NCBI RefSeq assembly: GCF_027409185.1
Contig: NC_084474.1
Span: 30,504,382-30,568,381, forward strand
Direction of reading: 5' to 3'
DNA length: 64,000 bases
Origin: Cynocephalus volans
Taxonomy: Eukaryota > Chordata > Mammalia > Dermoptera > Cynocephalidae
Part shown: piece after piece, positions 23,696 to 36,377 of the stretch
How positions within the stretch are numbered: position 1 is the stretch's first letter
How the letters are laid out: every line of letters starts with the position of its first letter
Translations under genes and position numbers: made by a program
The notes under the pieces: model-generated
Databases searched by the model: none
Told to the model about the DNA's origin: nothing
The model's input: only the letters and a program-made list of their open reading frames with translations

Positions 23696-23779
23696 GAACA
23701 ACGATAAAATCATAATTAAGGAGACAGTTTAACCTTTCCTGTATGACAAATTAAATCCCTGGAACATGACACAATTTCA

Positions 23780-23812
23780 TGAAACAAAAAACAAAAACAA
23801 AAACAAAAACAC
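23780..23812 (+). repeat. (CAAAAA)n simple repeat
   Basis: Short A-rich hexamer-like repeat. Function is not apparent. Confidence 0.8.
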
Positions 23813-24179
23813 AACATGAGTAGTCTCCAGACTCTCTGGTTTCTAGTTTTTATCTCTGATCTAATCATAGCACTTGCAATCAATAAATATTTGTTAATAA
23901 ATTTAAAAATCACTATTTGCTAGAAATCACATATTGTCTTGCATTTAAACTGAGTATGTTAAATCTCACTTCAAATGAGTATGTCTTACATGTTTCTATG
24001 TTTAAACTCCATTACCAGAGTTTTAGTATCCCTGAGGTCAGGATCTATAAAATATATCTTTTTGCAGCACAGATCTGGAGCTTAATGGGTTCAACAAACA
24101 TTTGAATTGTAGAGCAAGTCACATTATCCATAAAATGGTAACACCTGCATGTGCATATATAGCTAATAGTAACTAAAAA

Positions 24180-24448
24180 TTTAGTGTAGGCTTTTTGCTA
24201 ATCCCCTTTATCAGGATAAGGATGTTTCCTTTTAGTTTTAGACTGCCAAATTTTTAAAAAAATTATGAATGATTGCTGAATTTTATCAAATCATATTTCT
24301 AAAGATGATCATATGTTTTTTTCTCTTTTAATTTGTTAATGTGGTAAATGACATTAATCGTTCACCTAATGTTAAACCAATCTTTATTCACAGAGAGTTT
24401 TTGTTTAATTTTCTTTTGGATAAATTTGTTTTTTTTGCAGTGCTGGAT
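24180..24448 (-). repeat. Old L1M flank of L1-A (left part)
   Basis: Reversed L1M ORF2: ttttgctaatcccctttatcagg ... ttaatttgttaatgtggtaaatgac ... ttgttttttttgcagtgctgg. L1-A inserted into this old copy. Confidence 0.65.
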
Positions 24449-26244
24449 TCAGTTTGCTAATTTTTTCAAATCTGTTTTTTATTGGGACATAAATGATTCT
24501 ACACATCTGAAGGGCACAGCGTTGAATATCAATACCTGTGTGCAATATATAATGTTCAAATCAGGATAATTAGTACATTCAACACTACACAATGTAATCA
24601 TTTTTTGTGGCCCTTTCTTAAGTTCTCACTAAGTCTCCCCATCCCCCTTTCCCACCTCTGGTGGCCTCAGTTTCACTCTTCCCTTTCAAAAGTTCAACAA
24701 ATTATTGTGATTTTTCTTTCTTTTTTTTTTTTTTTAGCTCCCACTTATGAGTGAGGACATGTGATATTTCTCTTTCTGTGCCTGGCTTATTTCACTTCAT
24801 TTTCTCTAAGTTCACCCATGCTGCTGTGAATGGCAGAATTTCATTCTTTTTTATAGCAGAGTAGTATTCCATTGTGTATATATGCCACATTTTCCTTATC
24901 CAGTTGTCCACTGACAGACATTTATGTGGTTCCAACTCTTGGCTGTTGTAAATAGAGCTGTGATAAACGTGAGAGTGCAGGTATCCTTTTAACGTTATGA
25001 TTTCCATTCCTTTGAGTATATACCCAGCAGTGGGATTGGTGGATCATATGGTAGTTCTATCTGTAGTTGTTTGAGGAAACTCCATACTGTTTTCCATAAT
25101 GGCTGTACTAATTTATAGTCCCACCAACAGTGTAGGAGGGTTCCCCTTTTTCTGCATCCTAGCCAGCATTTGTCATTCTGTCTTTTTGATAATGGCTAGT
25201 ATAACTGGGGTGAGATGATATCTCAGTGTGGTTTTGATTTGCATTTTCCCTGATGCTTAGTGGTGTTGAGCATTTTTTCATGTGTCTGTTGGCCATTTGT
25301 ATATTTTCTTTTGAAAAATGGCTATTTAGCTCCTTTGCCCATTTTTAAATTGGATTATTTGGTTTTTTTTTTACAGATAAGTTGTTTGAGATCTTTGTAT
25401 GTTCTGGATATTAATTCTTTGTTAAGATGCATAGTTTGCAAATATTTTCTTCCATTCTATAGGTTGTCTTTTCACTCTGTTAATTGTTTCTGTGTTGTGC
25501 AGGAGCTTTTGTTTATTTTTTTTTCTTTTGTTGCCTGTGCTTTTGGGGTCTTATTCATAAAGTCTTTGCCCAGTCCTACATCCTGGTGTTTCACCTATGT
25601 TTTCACTAGGAGTTTTATAGTTTCAACTCTTATATTTAAGTCTTAATTCATTTTGAGTAGATTTTGGTATATGGTGAGAGGTACAGGCCTAGTTTTCTTC
25701 TTCTACATATGGATGTACAGTTTTCCTAGAACCATTTATTGAAGAGATAGTCTTTTCCCCAATGTTCTTGGTGCCTTTGTCAAAGATCTTTTGGCTGTGA
25801 GTTTGTGGGTTGAGTTTTGGGTTCTCTATTCTGTTCCACTGGTCCAAGTGTCTGTTTTCATGCCAGTACCATGCTGTTTTGGTTACTATAGCTTTGTAGT
25901 GTAATTTGAAGTCAGGTAGTGTTATGCCTCTGGCTTTTATTTTTTTTTTTTTGCTCATGATTGCTTTGACTATTTGGGGTCTTTTGTTGTTCCATATAAA
26001 TGTTAGGATTGTTTTTTATGTTTCTGTGAAGAATGTAATTGTTATTATGATAGGGGTTGCATTGAATCTGTAGATTACTTTGGGTAGTATGGACATTTTA
26101 ACAATGTTAAGACTTCCAGTCCAAGATCATGGAATGTCTTTCCATCTTATTGTGTCCCCTTTAATTTCTTTCAGCAGTTATTTGTAGTTCTTGTTATAGT
26201 GACCTTTCACCACTTTGGTTAAATTGATTCCTAGGTATTTTATT

Positions 26245-26246
<2 letters not shown>

Positions 26247-26275
<29 letters not shown>

Positions 26276-27588
26276 TTTTTCAACATAACAAGGACAATCA
26301 TTGTTTATTTTTTTACCATTTAACTCCTGCTCAGTAGATAATAAATAATAATGTACATCAGTGTATGTGAATTCCATATCACATCATTCCCCTGTTTTAT
26401 ACTGAAAGAAAATAGGTTTAATGTTTAAGGGGAGGATTAGTGTGACATTATTGTTGAACGACAATTTTGCTATTGTCACAGCTCAAGAACTATCCACAGG
26501 AGCTTTTTAGAAAATAGGTTACTGTCCATTCCCCCAAATGTGAGATTAGGCAATTCTAACTACACATGAGGAAAAAAAATCAAAATTTTTTTGTTCTCAC
26601 CTACATTGTTCCCCCTCCCCAAAATACAGGTCAAATAGTTTTTGCAGATCACTTTTATCTATTTTGGCAATTTAATGTAAATGAAAAGCAATCTTCATTT
26701 TCAAATAAAAATCATAACACCATTTTTGAAACTGCAAATAGAATACTCATCATGTAATAAAATGAGCGAAATAGCAAATTCTTTAATCTAGACAATTATT
26801 TAACATAATGAATGAGTGTAACCTGAAGCTTTCAAATTATTTTTCAACTCAAGTAAAGACAATTAGGCCACTGCAGTCATTTCCTCATCTGAGTCACTTG
26901 ATTCATCTTTCAGTTCCAGTTCCTCTAAACCTCTGTCTACAGTTCTAACATTTTTCCTCTTGTGCTTCTTGGAAATTGCATCATTAGCACAAATTTTTCT
27001 CATTTTAATGTTTGGCAATTTCTTCAGATCAAAATCCCATTCCCTAAAAGTTTTCAGATTACTTGCATTTAGAATGTCTGGAATCTCAAGGCGGTATCCT
27101 TCATACTGCTGTCGCTCCCGCTCTGTGGTCTGCTTGACGACTGTCTCTCGGGAACAGTGCCGCCTTCCCTGCCTGTCTTTGATGCTGTTGTGCAACTCAA
27201 TCTGCTCCAGCTCACTGATGAATCGATTTAAATATCTTTCAATTAATTCACAAGCATCTTTCTTAGAATATCTCACTTTTTGGGGATCAAGATGATTTTG
27301 AAACCACTGCAGTTTTTCACCAATAAGATTGAGACGCAAAGCCTTTTCATTCTTCAACTTTTCCTTTTTTTCTTGTTTGTGGGACTCTCTTGCGATTTGA
27401 GCTGCTTTTCTACTGTATGGATGAATGACTTTTTTTTCATGTCCTGTACTTTTCCCCTTTGATGCTTTAGGCATGGTGACGTCCTCGCGGCCACCGAGGA
27501 CCTCCGCACTTCAGACCCGGACGGTCTCACCGACAGCCACGGCAGCCGCTCACACGAGAAGCCCGGCCCCAACCCACGTGGAGCTCTT
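26247..27588 (-). mobile_element. Processed TMA16 mRNA insertion, full extent
   Basis: This is the whole retroposed cDNA: 5'UTR 27588-27475, CDS 27474-26863, 3'UTR and tail down to 26247. The L1 sequence on either side is continuous if the block is removed. The target motif ggtattttattt occurs on both sides, at 26234-26245 and from 27589, as a short target-site duplication. The tail has become a TTTA-type simple repeat on the plus strand. The 5'UTR keeps many CpG dinucleotides, which suggests a fairly young copy that starts near the parental transcription start. Confidence 0.88.
26863..27474 (-). CDS. TMA16: TMA16 retrocopy with intact 203-codon frame
   Basis: The frame runs ATG to stop without interruption, and its length equals the 203 residues I recall for human TMA16 (C4orf43), a small basic ribosome-biogenesis/translation-machinery-associated protein of the nucleus. 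Recognisable features are the MPKASKGKS start, the basic [20 protein letters not shown] segment near residue 18, the [12 protein letters not shown] block, the [18 protein letters not shown] block, and an acidic tail ending [12 protein letters not shown]. It is one uninterrupted frame, whereas the parental gene is multi-exonic, so it is a processed copy. It lies inside the ORF2 region of L1-A in the same orientation, has a GC- and CpG-rich 5'UTR, a ~580-bp 3'UTR, AATAAA (minus strand) at 26309-26304 and a degraded A-rich tail at 26247-26279. Identity is firm. Whether it is transcribed is unknown; a recent but silent retropseudogene is the alternative. Confidence 0.9.
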   Translation of the reverse strand: MPKASKGKSTGHEKKVIHPYSRKAAQIARESHKQEKKEKLKNEKALRLNLIGEKLQWFQNHLDPQKVRYSKKDACELIERYLNRFISELEQIELHNSIKDRQGRRHCSRETVVKQTTERERQQYEGYRLEIPDILNASNLKTFREWDFDLKKLPNIKMRKICANDAISKKHKRKNVRTVDRGLEELELKDESSDSDEEMTAVA

Positions 27589-27842
27589 GGGTATTTTATT
27601 TTTTTTTGGTGACTATTGTAAATGGGCTTGCTTTCTTGATTTCTTTTTCTGCTAGTTCATTGTTGGAGCATAAAATGCTGCTGATTTTTGTGTGCTGATT
27701 TTGTATACTGAAACTTTACTGAAATCATTTATCAGTGCTAAGAAATTTTTGGTAGAGTCTTCAGGTTTTTCTATATATAAGATCATGTTATCTGCAAACA
27801 GGGACAGTTTGACTTTGTCTTTTCCAATCTGGATGCCCTTTA

Positions 27843-27935
<93 letters not shown>

Positions 27936-28796
27936 TTAGGGAAAAGCTAAAAGTTTTTCCACATTCAGGATGATATTAGCAGTGGGTTTGTCATATATGG
28001 CTTTTATTGTGTTGAGATACTTTTCTTCTATACTTAATCTGCTCAGAGTCTTTATCATGAAGTGATGTTGAATTCTGTCAAATGCTATTTCTGCATCCGT
28101 TGAGATAATCACATAGTTTTTGTTCTTGATTTTGTTGATGTGGTGTATCACATTTATTGACTTGTGTATGTTGACCATCCTGGGGATGAATCCCACTTGA
28201 TCATGGTGTGCAATCTTTCTGATGTGTTGCTGTATTCTAATTACTAATATTTTGTTGAGGATTTTTGCATCTATGATCATCAGAAATATTGGCTTGTAGT
28301 TTTCTTTTTTTCTTTCTCTTTTTATTTGTGTCTTAGTCTGGTTTTGGTATCAGGGTATGCTGGTCTCACAGAGTGAGTTTGGGAGAATGGCCTCTGTTTC
28401 ATTTTTTAAAGAATTTTTTGAAGAGAATTGGTATTAATTCCTCTTTAAAGGTTTGGTGGGATTCAGCAGCAAAGCCATATGGTCCTGTGCTTTTCTTTGT
28501 TGGTAGACTGCTGATTAAAGCTTCAATTTCATTCCTTGTTATTGGTTGGTTCAGGTTTTCTATGTCTTCTTGGTTCAATCTTGTTAGTTTGTATGTGTCC
28601 AGAGACTTATCCATTTCCTCCAGGTTTTCAAATTTGTTGGCATATAGTTGTTTATAATAATCTCTAATGATTCTTGTATTTGCGGTATTGGTTGTAATGT
28701 CTCCTTTCTGCATATATGATTTTCCTTATTTGGGTCTTCTCCATTCTTATTTTTTTAATTTTTAATTTTAATTTTTATTTTATTATTGTTATTTTT

Positions 28797-29140
28797 TTGT
28801 CTTTTTGTGAACGGTAAGGGGATTGCAACCCTTGGCTTGGCGTCACCCGCACCGCGCTCAGCCAGTGAGCACACTGGCCATTCCTATATAGGATCCAAAC
28901 CTGCAGCGGGAGCACCGCTGCGCTCCCAAGCGCTGCACTCTCCCGAGTGTGCCATGGGGCTGGCCCTTTAGTTTTTATTTTTAAAGATGACTGGTAAGGA
29001 GATCTTTACCCTTGACTTGGTGTTGTCAGCAGCACACTCTCCCAAGTGAGCAAACCACCCATCCCTATATAGGGATCCGAACCCGTGGCCTTTGTGTTAT
29101 TAGCACCATACTCTCCCAAGTTAGCCATGGGCTGGCCCCT
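28797..29140 (-). repeat. Two CYN dimers back to back
   Basis: One GC-rich-subtype dimer (28797-28966, ending ccatggggctggccc) is followed after a short T-rich spacer by a second dimer (28985-29140, ending ccatgggctggcccc). The L1-A sequence ggtcttctcc appears on both sides (28733 and 29143) as target duplication, so the pair may have moved as one unit or by insertion into a fresh tail. Confidence 0.88.
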
Positions 29141-31337
29141 GGTCTTCTCCCTTCTTAGCCTAGGTAGTGATTTATCTATTTTGTTTATATTATCAAAGAA
29201 ACAACTTTTTATTTCACTGATCTTTTGTATCATTTTTTGGATATCTATTTCATTTAGTTCTGCTCTGATTTTAATTATTTCTTTCCATCTACTAATTTGG
29301 GGATTGGATTGTTCTTGTTTTTCTAGTTCTTTCAGGTGTAGAATTAGGTTTTTTCTTTGAAATATTTCCATTCTTTCGATGTAAGCATTTATTACAATAA
29401 ACTTCCCTCGTAGTACAACTTTTGCAGTATCCCACAGGTTTTGGTATGATGTATCTTTATTTTCGTCAGTTTCTAGAAATCTTTTGATTTCCTGTTTAGT
29501 TTCTTCTTGGACCAATGTGTTGTTCAGGAGCACATTGTTTAATTTCCATGTATTTATATAATTTCCAGAGTTTTACTTGTCATTGATTTCTAGTTTTTAT
29601 TTGTTGGGGTCTGCAATGATACTTGAATGATTTCAACTTTTTAAAATTTGTTGAGCCTTGATTTGTGGCCTACCATGGGGTCTATCCTGGATAGTGTTCC
29701 ATGTGCTGATGAGAAAAATATAGTTGTTGGATGAAATGTTCTGTAGATATCTGCCAAGTCCAATTGTTCTAAAGTATAGTTCAAATCCTGTGTTTCTCTG
29801 TTGATTTGTTACATGAAAGATCTAACACTGAGAGAGGGGTGTTCAGGTCCCCACCTATTATTGTATTGGGGCCTCTCTCTTTCTTTAGGACTAATAGTGT
29901 TTGCTTTATATATCTGGATGATCTGGTGTTGAGTGTGTATATGTTTATGATTGTTTTGTCTTCTTGCTGGATAGATCCCTTTATCATTATATAATGGCCT
30001 TCTTTGTCTCTTTTTATGGTTTTTGATTTAAAGTCTATTTTATCTAATATAAGAATAGCTACTCCTACTCATTTTTGGTTTCCATTTGCATGGTATATCT
30101 TTTTCCATTCCTTTACTATTAGTCTGTGTATGTTTTTACAGGTGAGGTGAGTATCCTGAAGAGAGCATATAGGTGGGTCTAGGTTTTTAATCCAATCTGT
30201 CAATTTGTGTCTTTTGAGTGGGGAATTTAATTCATTTACATTTGGGTTTGTTATTGAAAGGTATTGTCTTACTCCTGGCATTTTATCAATTTTCCTTTGT
30301 ATGTTTTAGGTATATTTTGTTTCTTTCTTCCCCTTTTATTGTTTGTCTTCATTGCTTATTTTTTTGTGTTTTTTTTTTAAGGTCAGAATAGTTTCTTTTT
30401 CATAGAGTTTAGTGGGTTTTGTTCTTTCTCGTGTATTCATGGTAGTGATTATTATCATTTTTTAGATTCCTGATGCAGGACTCCCTTGAGGATTTCTTAC
30501 AGGGCTGAAATCCCGCAGTTTTTGTTTGTCTGGGAAATTCCCTATTTCTTCCTCATTTCTGAAGGATAAACTTCCTGGGTATTTTATTCTTGGCTGACAG
30601 TTTTTTTCTTGTAGTATGTTGAATATATCATCCCATTCTCTTCTGTTTCTGTTGCGAAGTTTGCTGTTAGTCTGATGGGGACTCACTTATAGGTGACTTG
30701 ACAGTTTTCTCCTGTTGTTTTCAGTTTTCTCTCCTTGTCTTAGAGTTTTGCCAGTGTGACTATGATGTGTCTCAGTGAGGACCTTTTTGGATTGAATCTG
30801 TTTGAAGATCTTTGAGCCTCCTTGATCTGAAGGTCAATGTCTCTCCCTATTCCTGGGAAATTCTCCGCTATCACGTCATTGAATAGGTTCTCCTCCCCTT
30901 CTCGAACACCCATGACTTGGATGTTGTGTGCTTTAAGGTTGTCTGCTAGCTCACCTAGATTTTCTTCATTTTTTAAAAAATTCTTTTTGTCTACCTGGGT
31001 TATTTTGAAGGTTGTTTTCAACATCAGGAATTCTTTTTTCTGCTTGCTCTGACCTGCTGCTTAAGCTTTCAGTTGTGTTTTTTACTTCACTGAATGAATC
31101 CTTCAGTTCTAGACGTTCTGCTACATTCTTTCTAAGGTATTAATCTCTGTAAATTTTGTCCTTCATATCCAGGATAATATTTCTCACTTTGTTGTATCAT
31201 TTAACTGGGTCTTTTATATCATTGAGTTTTTGTTAAGATTGCTGTTCAGAATTCCTTTTCAGTCATTTCTAGTGTTTCCCTCTCTATGGGGTCTGGTACT
31301 TGAGAATTATTGTATTCCTTTGGTAGTGTCATATTTT

Positions 31338-31338
31338 C

Positions 31339-31417
<79 letters not shown>
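31338..31417 (+). repeat. (TTTC)n microsatellite within L1-A
   Basis: About 20 perfect units. The same L1 position in L1-D (61560-61590) has only tttctttaaaaaattcttttctttt, so the array grew in place from L1 sequence. Confidence 0.96.
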
Positions 31418-31418
<1 letters not shown>

Positions 31419-32360
31419 TTCTTTTGTATTTCTAGTATCTCTAAGTAGATGTTTGGTCATCTGGTAGAGCAGTTGCTTCTTCTATTACTCTGGAGTGGGC
31501 TTTGAGGAGAGAGACTTCCTCCTGTACATGTGCTATGTATTGACCATTGAGTAGGGTGTTTTAGTATTGGTTCTGGGTAGACACAGTAGTGTGGCCTCCA
31601 TATGTGTACTTCAGCCACTCTGTATTGGACTTGCATGTGAGAGCCTCCATGGCCTAGGCACTGAGGTACTTGGTGATTCCATGCTGAGGTTAGTGACTCT
31701 GTGCTGGTTCATTGGGAGCATGGGCAAACTCTTGCGTTCTTGGGAGAAGCACCTGGGTGCCCTGTCGCTCTTTGGTTGAGGTGGATAACCCTGGGTGGGC
31801 TTATTGCCATCTTGGCTAGTGTCTCATGACCCTGATAGGTGCTTTGGGGTCCTTGATTCCCCCAGTTGGGGGATGGGTTGGTGGTGATTGGGAATTTTCT
31901 TCCTCACTCTATTTAGGTATCCTTGATTTCTGCACTCTTGGGTTATTCCAAGTGTTTCTCTCCCCTGATCAAGGCAGTTGTGTGGGCTGTGCTTATACCT
32001 CCCACCTCCAGGTATGCTACTGCATGTGGCCACATAATTTCCCCTGTGGGTTGGGCCACTGGGTTGCAGGTCTGTGCTCGCTCACCTCTTTCCCCAGGCT
32101 CCACTGGTGACTCTACTTGTGTCAATGTGGTTGAGTGGTTGGTGGGCTGCTTGCATGATGGTGGTGGCTGCTGCTGTGGTATTGAGCTGCTCTTGCTATG
32201 GCAGTGGCTGTGGCAGACCACCTGTGCAGCAGTGTTGTCTGTGGCAGGGGTGGGGGTTACCCTCAGCTCCTGAGGTTCTGTGTTCTTGTGCCGTCTGTCA
32301 GTGGGGGTTGCCTTCAGCTGCTGAGGTCCCTGGGTACTCCCGTGATCTCAGTTTGCTAAT

Positions 32361-33430
32361 ATTTTTTATACTTTTAAAACAACTTTATTGAGGAATAATT
32401 TATATAAGATAAAGTACACCCATTTTAATAATATAGTTTGAGGAGTTTTGACAAATATATACATCTTTGTAACCAAGACAACAATCAAGATATAAAATAT
32501 TTTTATCACCTCCTAAAAGTTTCCTTATTCTCTTTCCAGTCAGCATCCTGTGCCCCTTGTTCCAGGAATCCAGTGGTCTGTTTTCTGTCACTATGGATTA
32601 GATTTTCCTTTTCTATAATTTATATAAATGAAATCAGAGTGCACTCTTTCACTCAGCATAATGCTTTTGAGATTCAGCCATGTTGTGTGTATCAGAAGCT
32701 TGTTTCTTTTTATTATTGTGCATTGTTGAGTATTTATTGTAAAGATACACTATCCATTTTATTTTTTTACAGATACTTAGCTTGTCTTAGGTTTTAGCTT
32801 TTATGAGTAAAGCTGAAATGAATATTTATGTACATATTTTTGTGTTAACAAACAATTTCTCTTGGGAAAATACCTAGAAGTAGAGTTAGTGGGTCATATG
32901 GTTAGTATATGTTTAACTCTTTTAGAAACTGCCAAAACATTTTCCAAATTAGTTGTACTTTACATTCTCAAAGCAGTGTGTAGAGTTCCAGCTACTCCAC
33001 ATGTTCTCTAACACTTGATACTGTCAGCCTTCAGTTTTAGTCATTAGTGGGTATGCTGTGGTATCTCATTGTGGTTTTAATTTGCAATGAGATTGAGCAC
33101 TTTTTAATGTGCTTATTGGTCATTCATACATCTTTTATGAAGGGTTTGTTTAAGTCTTTTGCCTATTTAAAAAATTGATTTATTTTCTTATTATTCATAA
33201 TTGTATTATGAATGTTTTCTGCCTGTCATTTGTCTTTTTAAAAAATGATATCTTGTGAAGAGCATAAATTTTAAATTTTCACAAAGTTTCATTTATTATT
33301 TTTGTAATAGTTTGTCCCTTTTGCCTTCCCGAAAGTCATGAAATGTTCTCGAATGTTTTCTTCTAGAGTTTTTATCCTTTTAAGTTCAGGCTGGGATGTA
33401 TTTTGAATTAAAGTCATAAAGTGGACTTTT
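32361..33430 (-). repeat. Old L1M 3'UTR (right flank of L1-A)
   Basis: aactttattgaggaataatttatataagataaagtacacccattttaataatatagtttgagg is a reversed L1M 3'UTR start. The remaining sequence to 33430 follows the same type (actctttcactcagcataatg; ggtatgctgtggtatctcattgtgg). Confidence 0.7.
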
Positions 33431-33589
33431 TGTGGCTTCCACATATCAGCAGTGTTGTGCCTTCATATCCACATCATCAGGAGACATTGGGGACAGCAGC
33501 CTCATCCTTCTGGGGACTGACACTTGCCGCTTGTGAGCAGGAAGAATCTAGGTGGCATTCCTTTAGCACCAACTGAATGTCCAGTATAT

Positions 33590-34020
33590 TGGTCTGTTTC
33601 CATTGCTTATAACAGAATACCTGAAACTGGGTAATTTATAAAGAAACAAAATTTATTTCTTACAGTTTGGAGGCTTGGAAGTCTGAAGTCCAGGGAACAC
33701 TTCTGGTTTTGGCCTTCTGTGTGGGAACTCTGTACAGGATCATGTGGTGATCAGGGTGTCACATGGTGAGAATGGGCTGAGCAAGAGAGCTAACCTGCTC
33801 GCTGGCTCTCCTTATAAATCCTTCAGAACTATACACACATTACTCCATCAATGGGTGAGTATATTCATGAGGGTATAGTTCTCACAATCTAAGCACCTCT
33901 TAAAGGTCCCACCACATAAATACCATAATCGGATTTCTCACCCTCTTAGTACTGTTACAATGGGGTCCAGCTTCCAATACATGAACTTTTGGGAGACACA
34001 TTTAACCCATAGCGTCCAGT
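33590..34020 (-). mobile_element. MaLR-type LTR, antisense
   Basis: The plus strand begins tggtctgtttccattgcttataacagaatacctgaaactgg and ends acatgaacttttgggagacacattt. This is typical of a reversed MST/MLT1-like LTR. Confidence 0.72.
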
Positions 34021-34804
34021 TACCCATCCATCCTTTATCTAATGCTTTTAACCTCTATTTTCAACAGCCAATTAATTCATTTATTTGTTAAAAAATGAAT
34101 CAATCATTTTAATCAGGGGCTGTGAAATGATGATTTTTAATTAATTCTGTTATTTCTTCTACACTTCTCAGCCAGCATTCTACTGTAAGTTAGGGCCAGT
34201 TGGCTCTCCTGAAATACACATCATACTAGAAAGACAAGATAAATGCTTAATTCTTCCATTTACCAATTTTCAAAATAAGAATTTAGCTTAATAGTTTCTT
34301 TAGATGATGATAAACGAGTCTCTGTCCTACCCTCCCACCCCCAACTCTATCTTTTTTTAGTATTATGGACTTTGGGGTTTTAATATATTCAATGTATGTC
34401 ATTTGACTATAATTATTATTCTTTTTGATGCTTATGTTATCACAATTAGGCCAGTAAGATTCCCTTCAACTGACTCCTGTGTCCTTTTGTTATAACTCCA
34501 TTAATCTTAGAAAATTTTCTTGTTTTTGAGCATTACAAAAATGTCCCAGGCTCACCTTGTATCTTTACTGTTCTATGTTTGCAATCAGCTCCATCTCCAA
34601 GGAGTCCTGGCTTCTTTTCATGGGCAATGGTGTTAGAGACCAAAATCAGGATACAAGTAGACTTTATATTCTTGTCATTTTATGTGAATACTTTTAAAAA
34701 ATTAAAAATATTCTATATGGCATGATTTTGGTTTTTGTTTTCAGCAGGAATGTTATTCTGGGTACATACTGTGCCATATTGTTAGAAATAAACATTCCTT
34801 ACTG
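34021..34804. other. Unassigned AT-rich sequence
   Basis: No recognisable element or gene. Confidence 0.6.
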
Positions 34805-34975
34805 AGTATCCAGTGTCAAGCATTTTACTACACAATTAAATTGTTTAATTCTCACATCAATTAAATTTGGTAGGACTCTTATTATCATCCCCAGTTTAAA
34901 GATGACAACAATGAGACCAAGAGACTAAGTAACTTGCCTGACATTACACAGCCAGTGAGTGGTAGGGTGGGCATT
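34805..34975 (-). repeat. MIR SINE
   Basis: Reversed MIR: agcattttactacacaattaaattg, atcatccccagtttaaagatga, agtaacttgcctgacattacacagcc. Confidence 0.75.
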
Positions 34976-35845
34976 GCTGCCAGGCAGTTGGGCCCTGGAA
35001 CATGGGCTTATTACCACTACACTGCGATGCTATCAGTTGCTCAGCAGCATTACTCACAGGAGATTTGGCAGGAAGTAACTTATATGACACCAATTGTCTG
35101 GCGAGGACTTTCTTTTTTGAGAAGCAAGACTTATTAAAATTTGCAGAAACAGGTTTAGAAGAAATGGAAAGATGTTTTTTTAGAATCAGATAATAGTCCC
35201 TAATAGTCTTTCTTTTTTCAGTCTTTCATATTGCCAAAAGAATTAACCCTTTGGTCTATGACACTCTGACCAATTCCTTTGGTCACCCTCAAAATTGAAC
35301 CAACTTGACTCCAGAATGTTTTCTGTAATTTAAAAAAATTGGCATATATATATATACACATGTGTATAAGATTATGTGTTACATCAATGTTAGTTATTAA
35401 ACATAATAATATAATGAATCCTGTGACCCCAGCACCCAAACCAAGAACTAGAATATTACCAAAATTTTGTATATGCCAGTGTGTTTTTTCCTTATCTCAG
35501 TTTCCTGCCTCTTATCTCTATACCCACCTAGAGGCTTGTCATCCTATTGCTTTTTAAGCAGAAATGTGGTTTTAGCACTAATGTATGTCTAAGAACTATA
35601 CTGTTCACTTTTGCTTGTTTTGAGCTCTATATAAAAGACATGTAGTCTTCTGATTCTTGCCTTTCCTTTCTTAACATTATGTTTCTAATATTTATCGATA
35701 TTATATGTAGCAGTAGTTCATTTTCTCTGCAATATCATGCTACATTGTGCGGATATACTTCAATTTATTTATCCATTTACATATTGGTGACCATCTGGGT
35801 TGTTTCTTAGTTTTTGCTATTGCAGACATTGCTAGTGGTCTTGTA

Positions 35846-35928
35846 TGAGGGTACTTCAAAAAGTTTGTGGAAAAATAAAATTGTAAGATAACACAAAGCT
35901 TTCCATGAACTTTTCGAAGTACTGTGGT
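35846..35928. mobile_element. Mariner-like MITE
   Basis: This ~83-bp near-palindrome starts gagggtacttcaaaaagtttgtgg and ends ccatgaacttttcgaagtactgtgg, the inverted form of the start. It matches the short Tc1/mariner-derived repeats with a tacttcaaaaagttcatgg terminus common in mammals. It has no coding capacity. Confidence 0.7.
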
Positions 35929-36283
35929 ATAAGTCTCTTGAACACAAATGCCAAGTACAAACATTTTTGGGGGAATATACATTTTGAAACAGGATTCCTG
36001 GGCTGGAGGGTATGTGATGTTCAACTTTGCAAGATAATGCCAAACAAATTTTCAAAGTGATTTACATTCTACCAACTATTGATCCACATCTTCTCTAATA
36101 TGCAATCTTGTCAGACTTCTAAATTTTAACAAAGTGATGGCTATAAAATTGTTTTTGTGAGCTTGGTTTGCATTTCTGTAAATCCTAATAAAATTAAAAT
36201 TTTTTCTCATTTTTATGGGCCATACCTGTTTCCTCTTCTGTGAAAGACTTACACTTTGCAACTTACGTGTTCCTTTTCCACTT

Positions 36284-36377
36284 TTTCTTGGTGGCTGGCT
36301 GTACAGGGATTGAACCTTGGACCGTGGTGTTATCAGCACCATGCTGTAACCAACTGAAGCTACCCGTCCAGCCCCAT
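36284..36377 (-). repeat. CYN SINE monomer
   Basis: tggtggctggctgtacagggattgaaccttggaccgtggtgttatcagcacc ... ccgtccagcccc, a reversed tRNA-Ile SINE. Confidence 0.82.
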
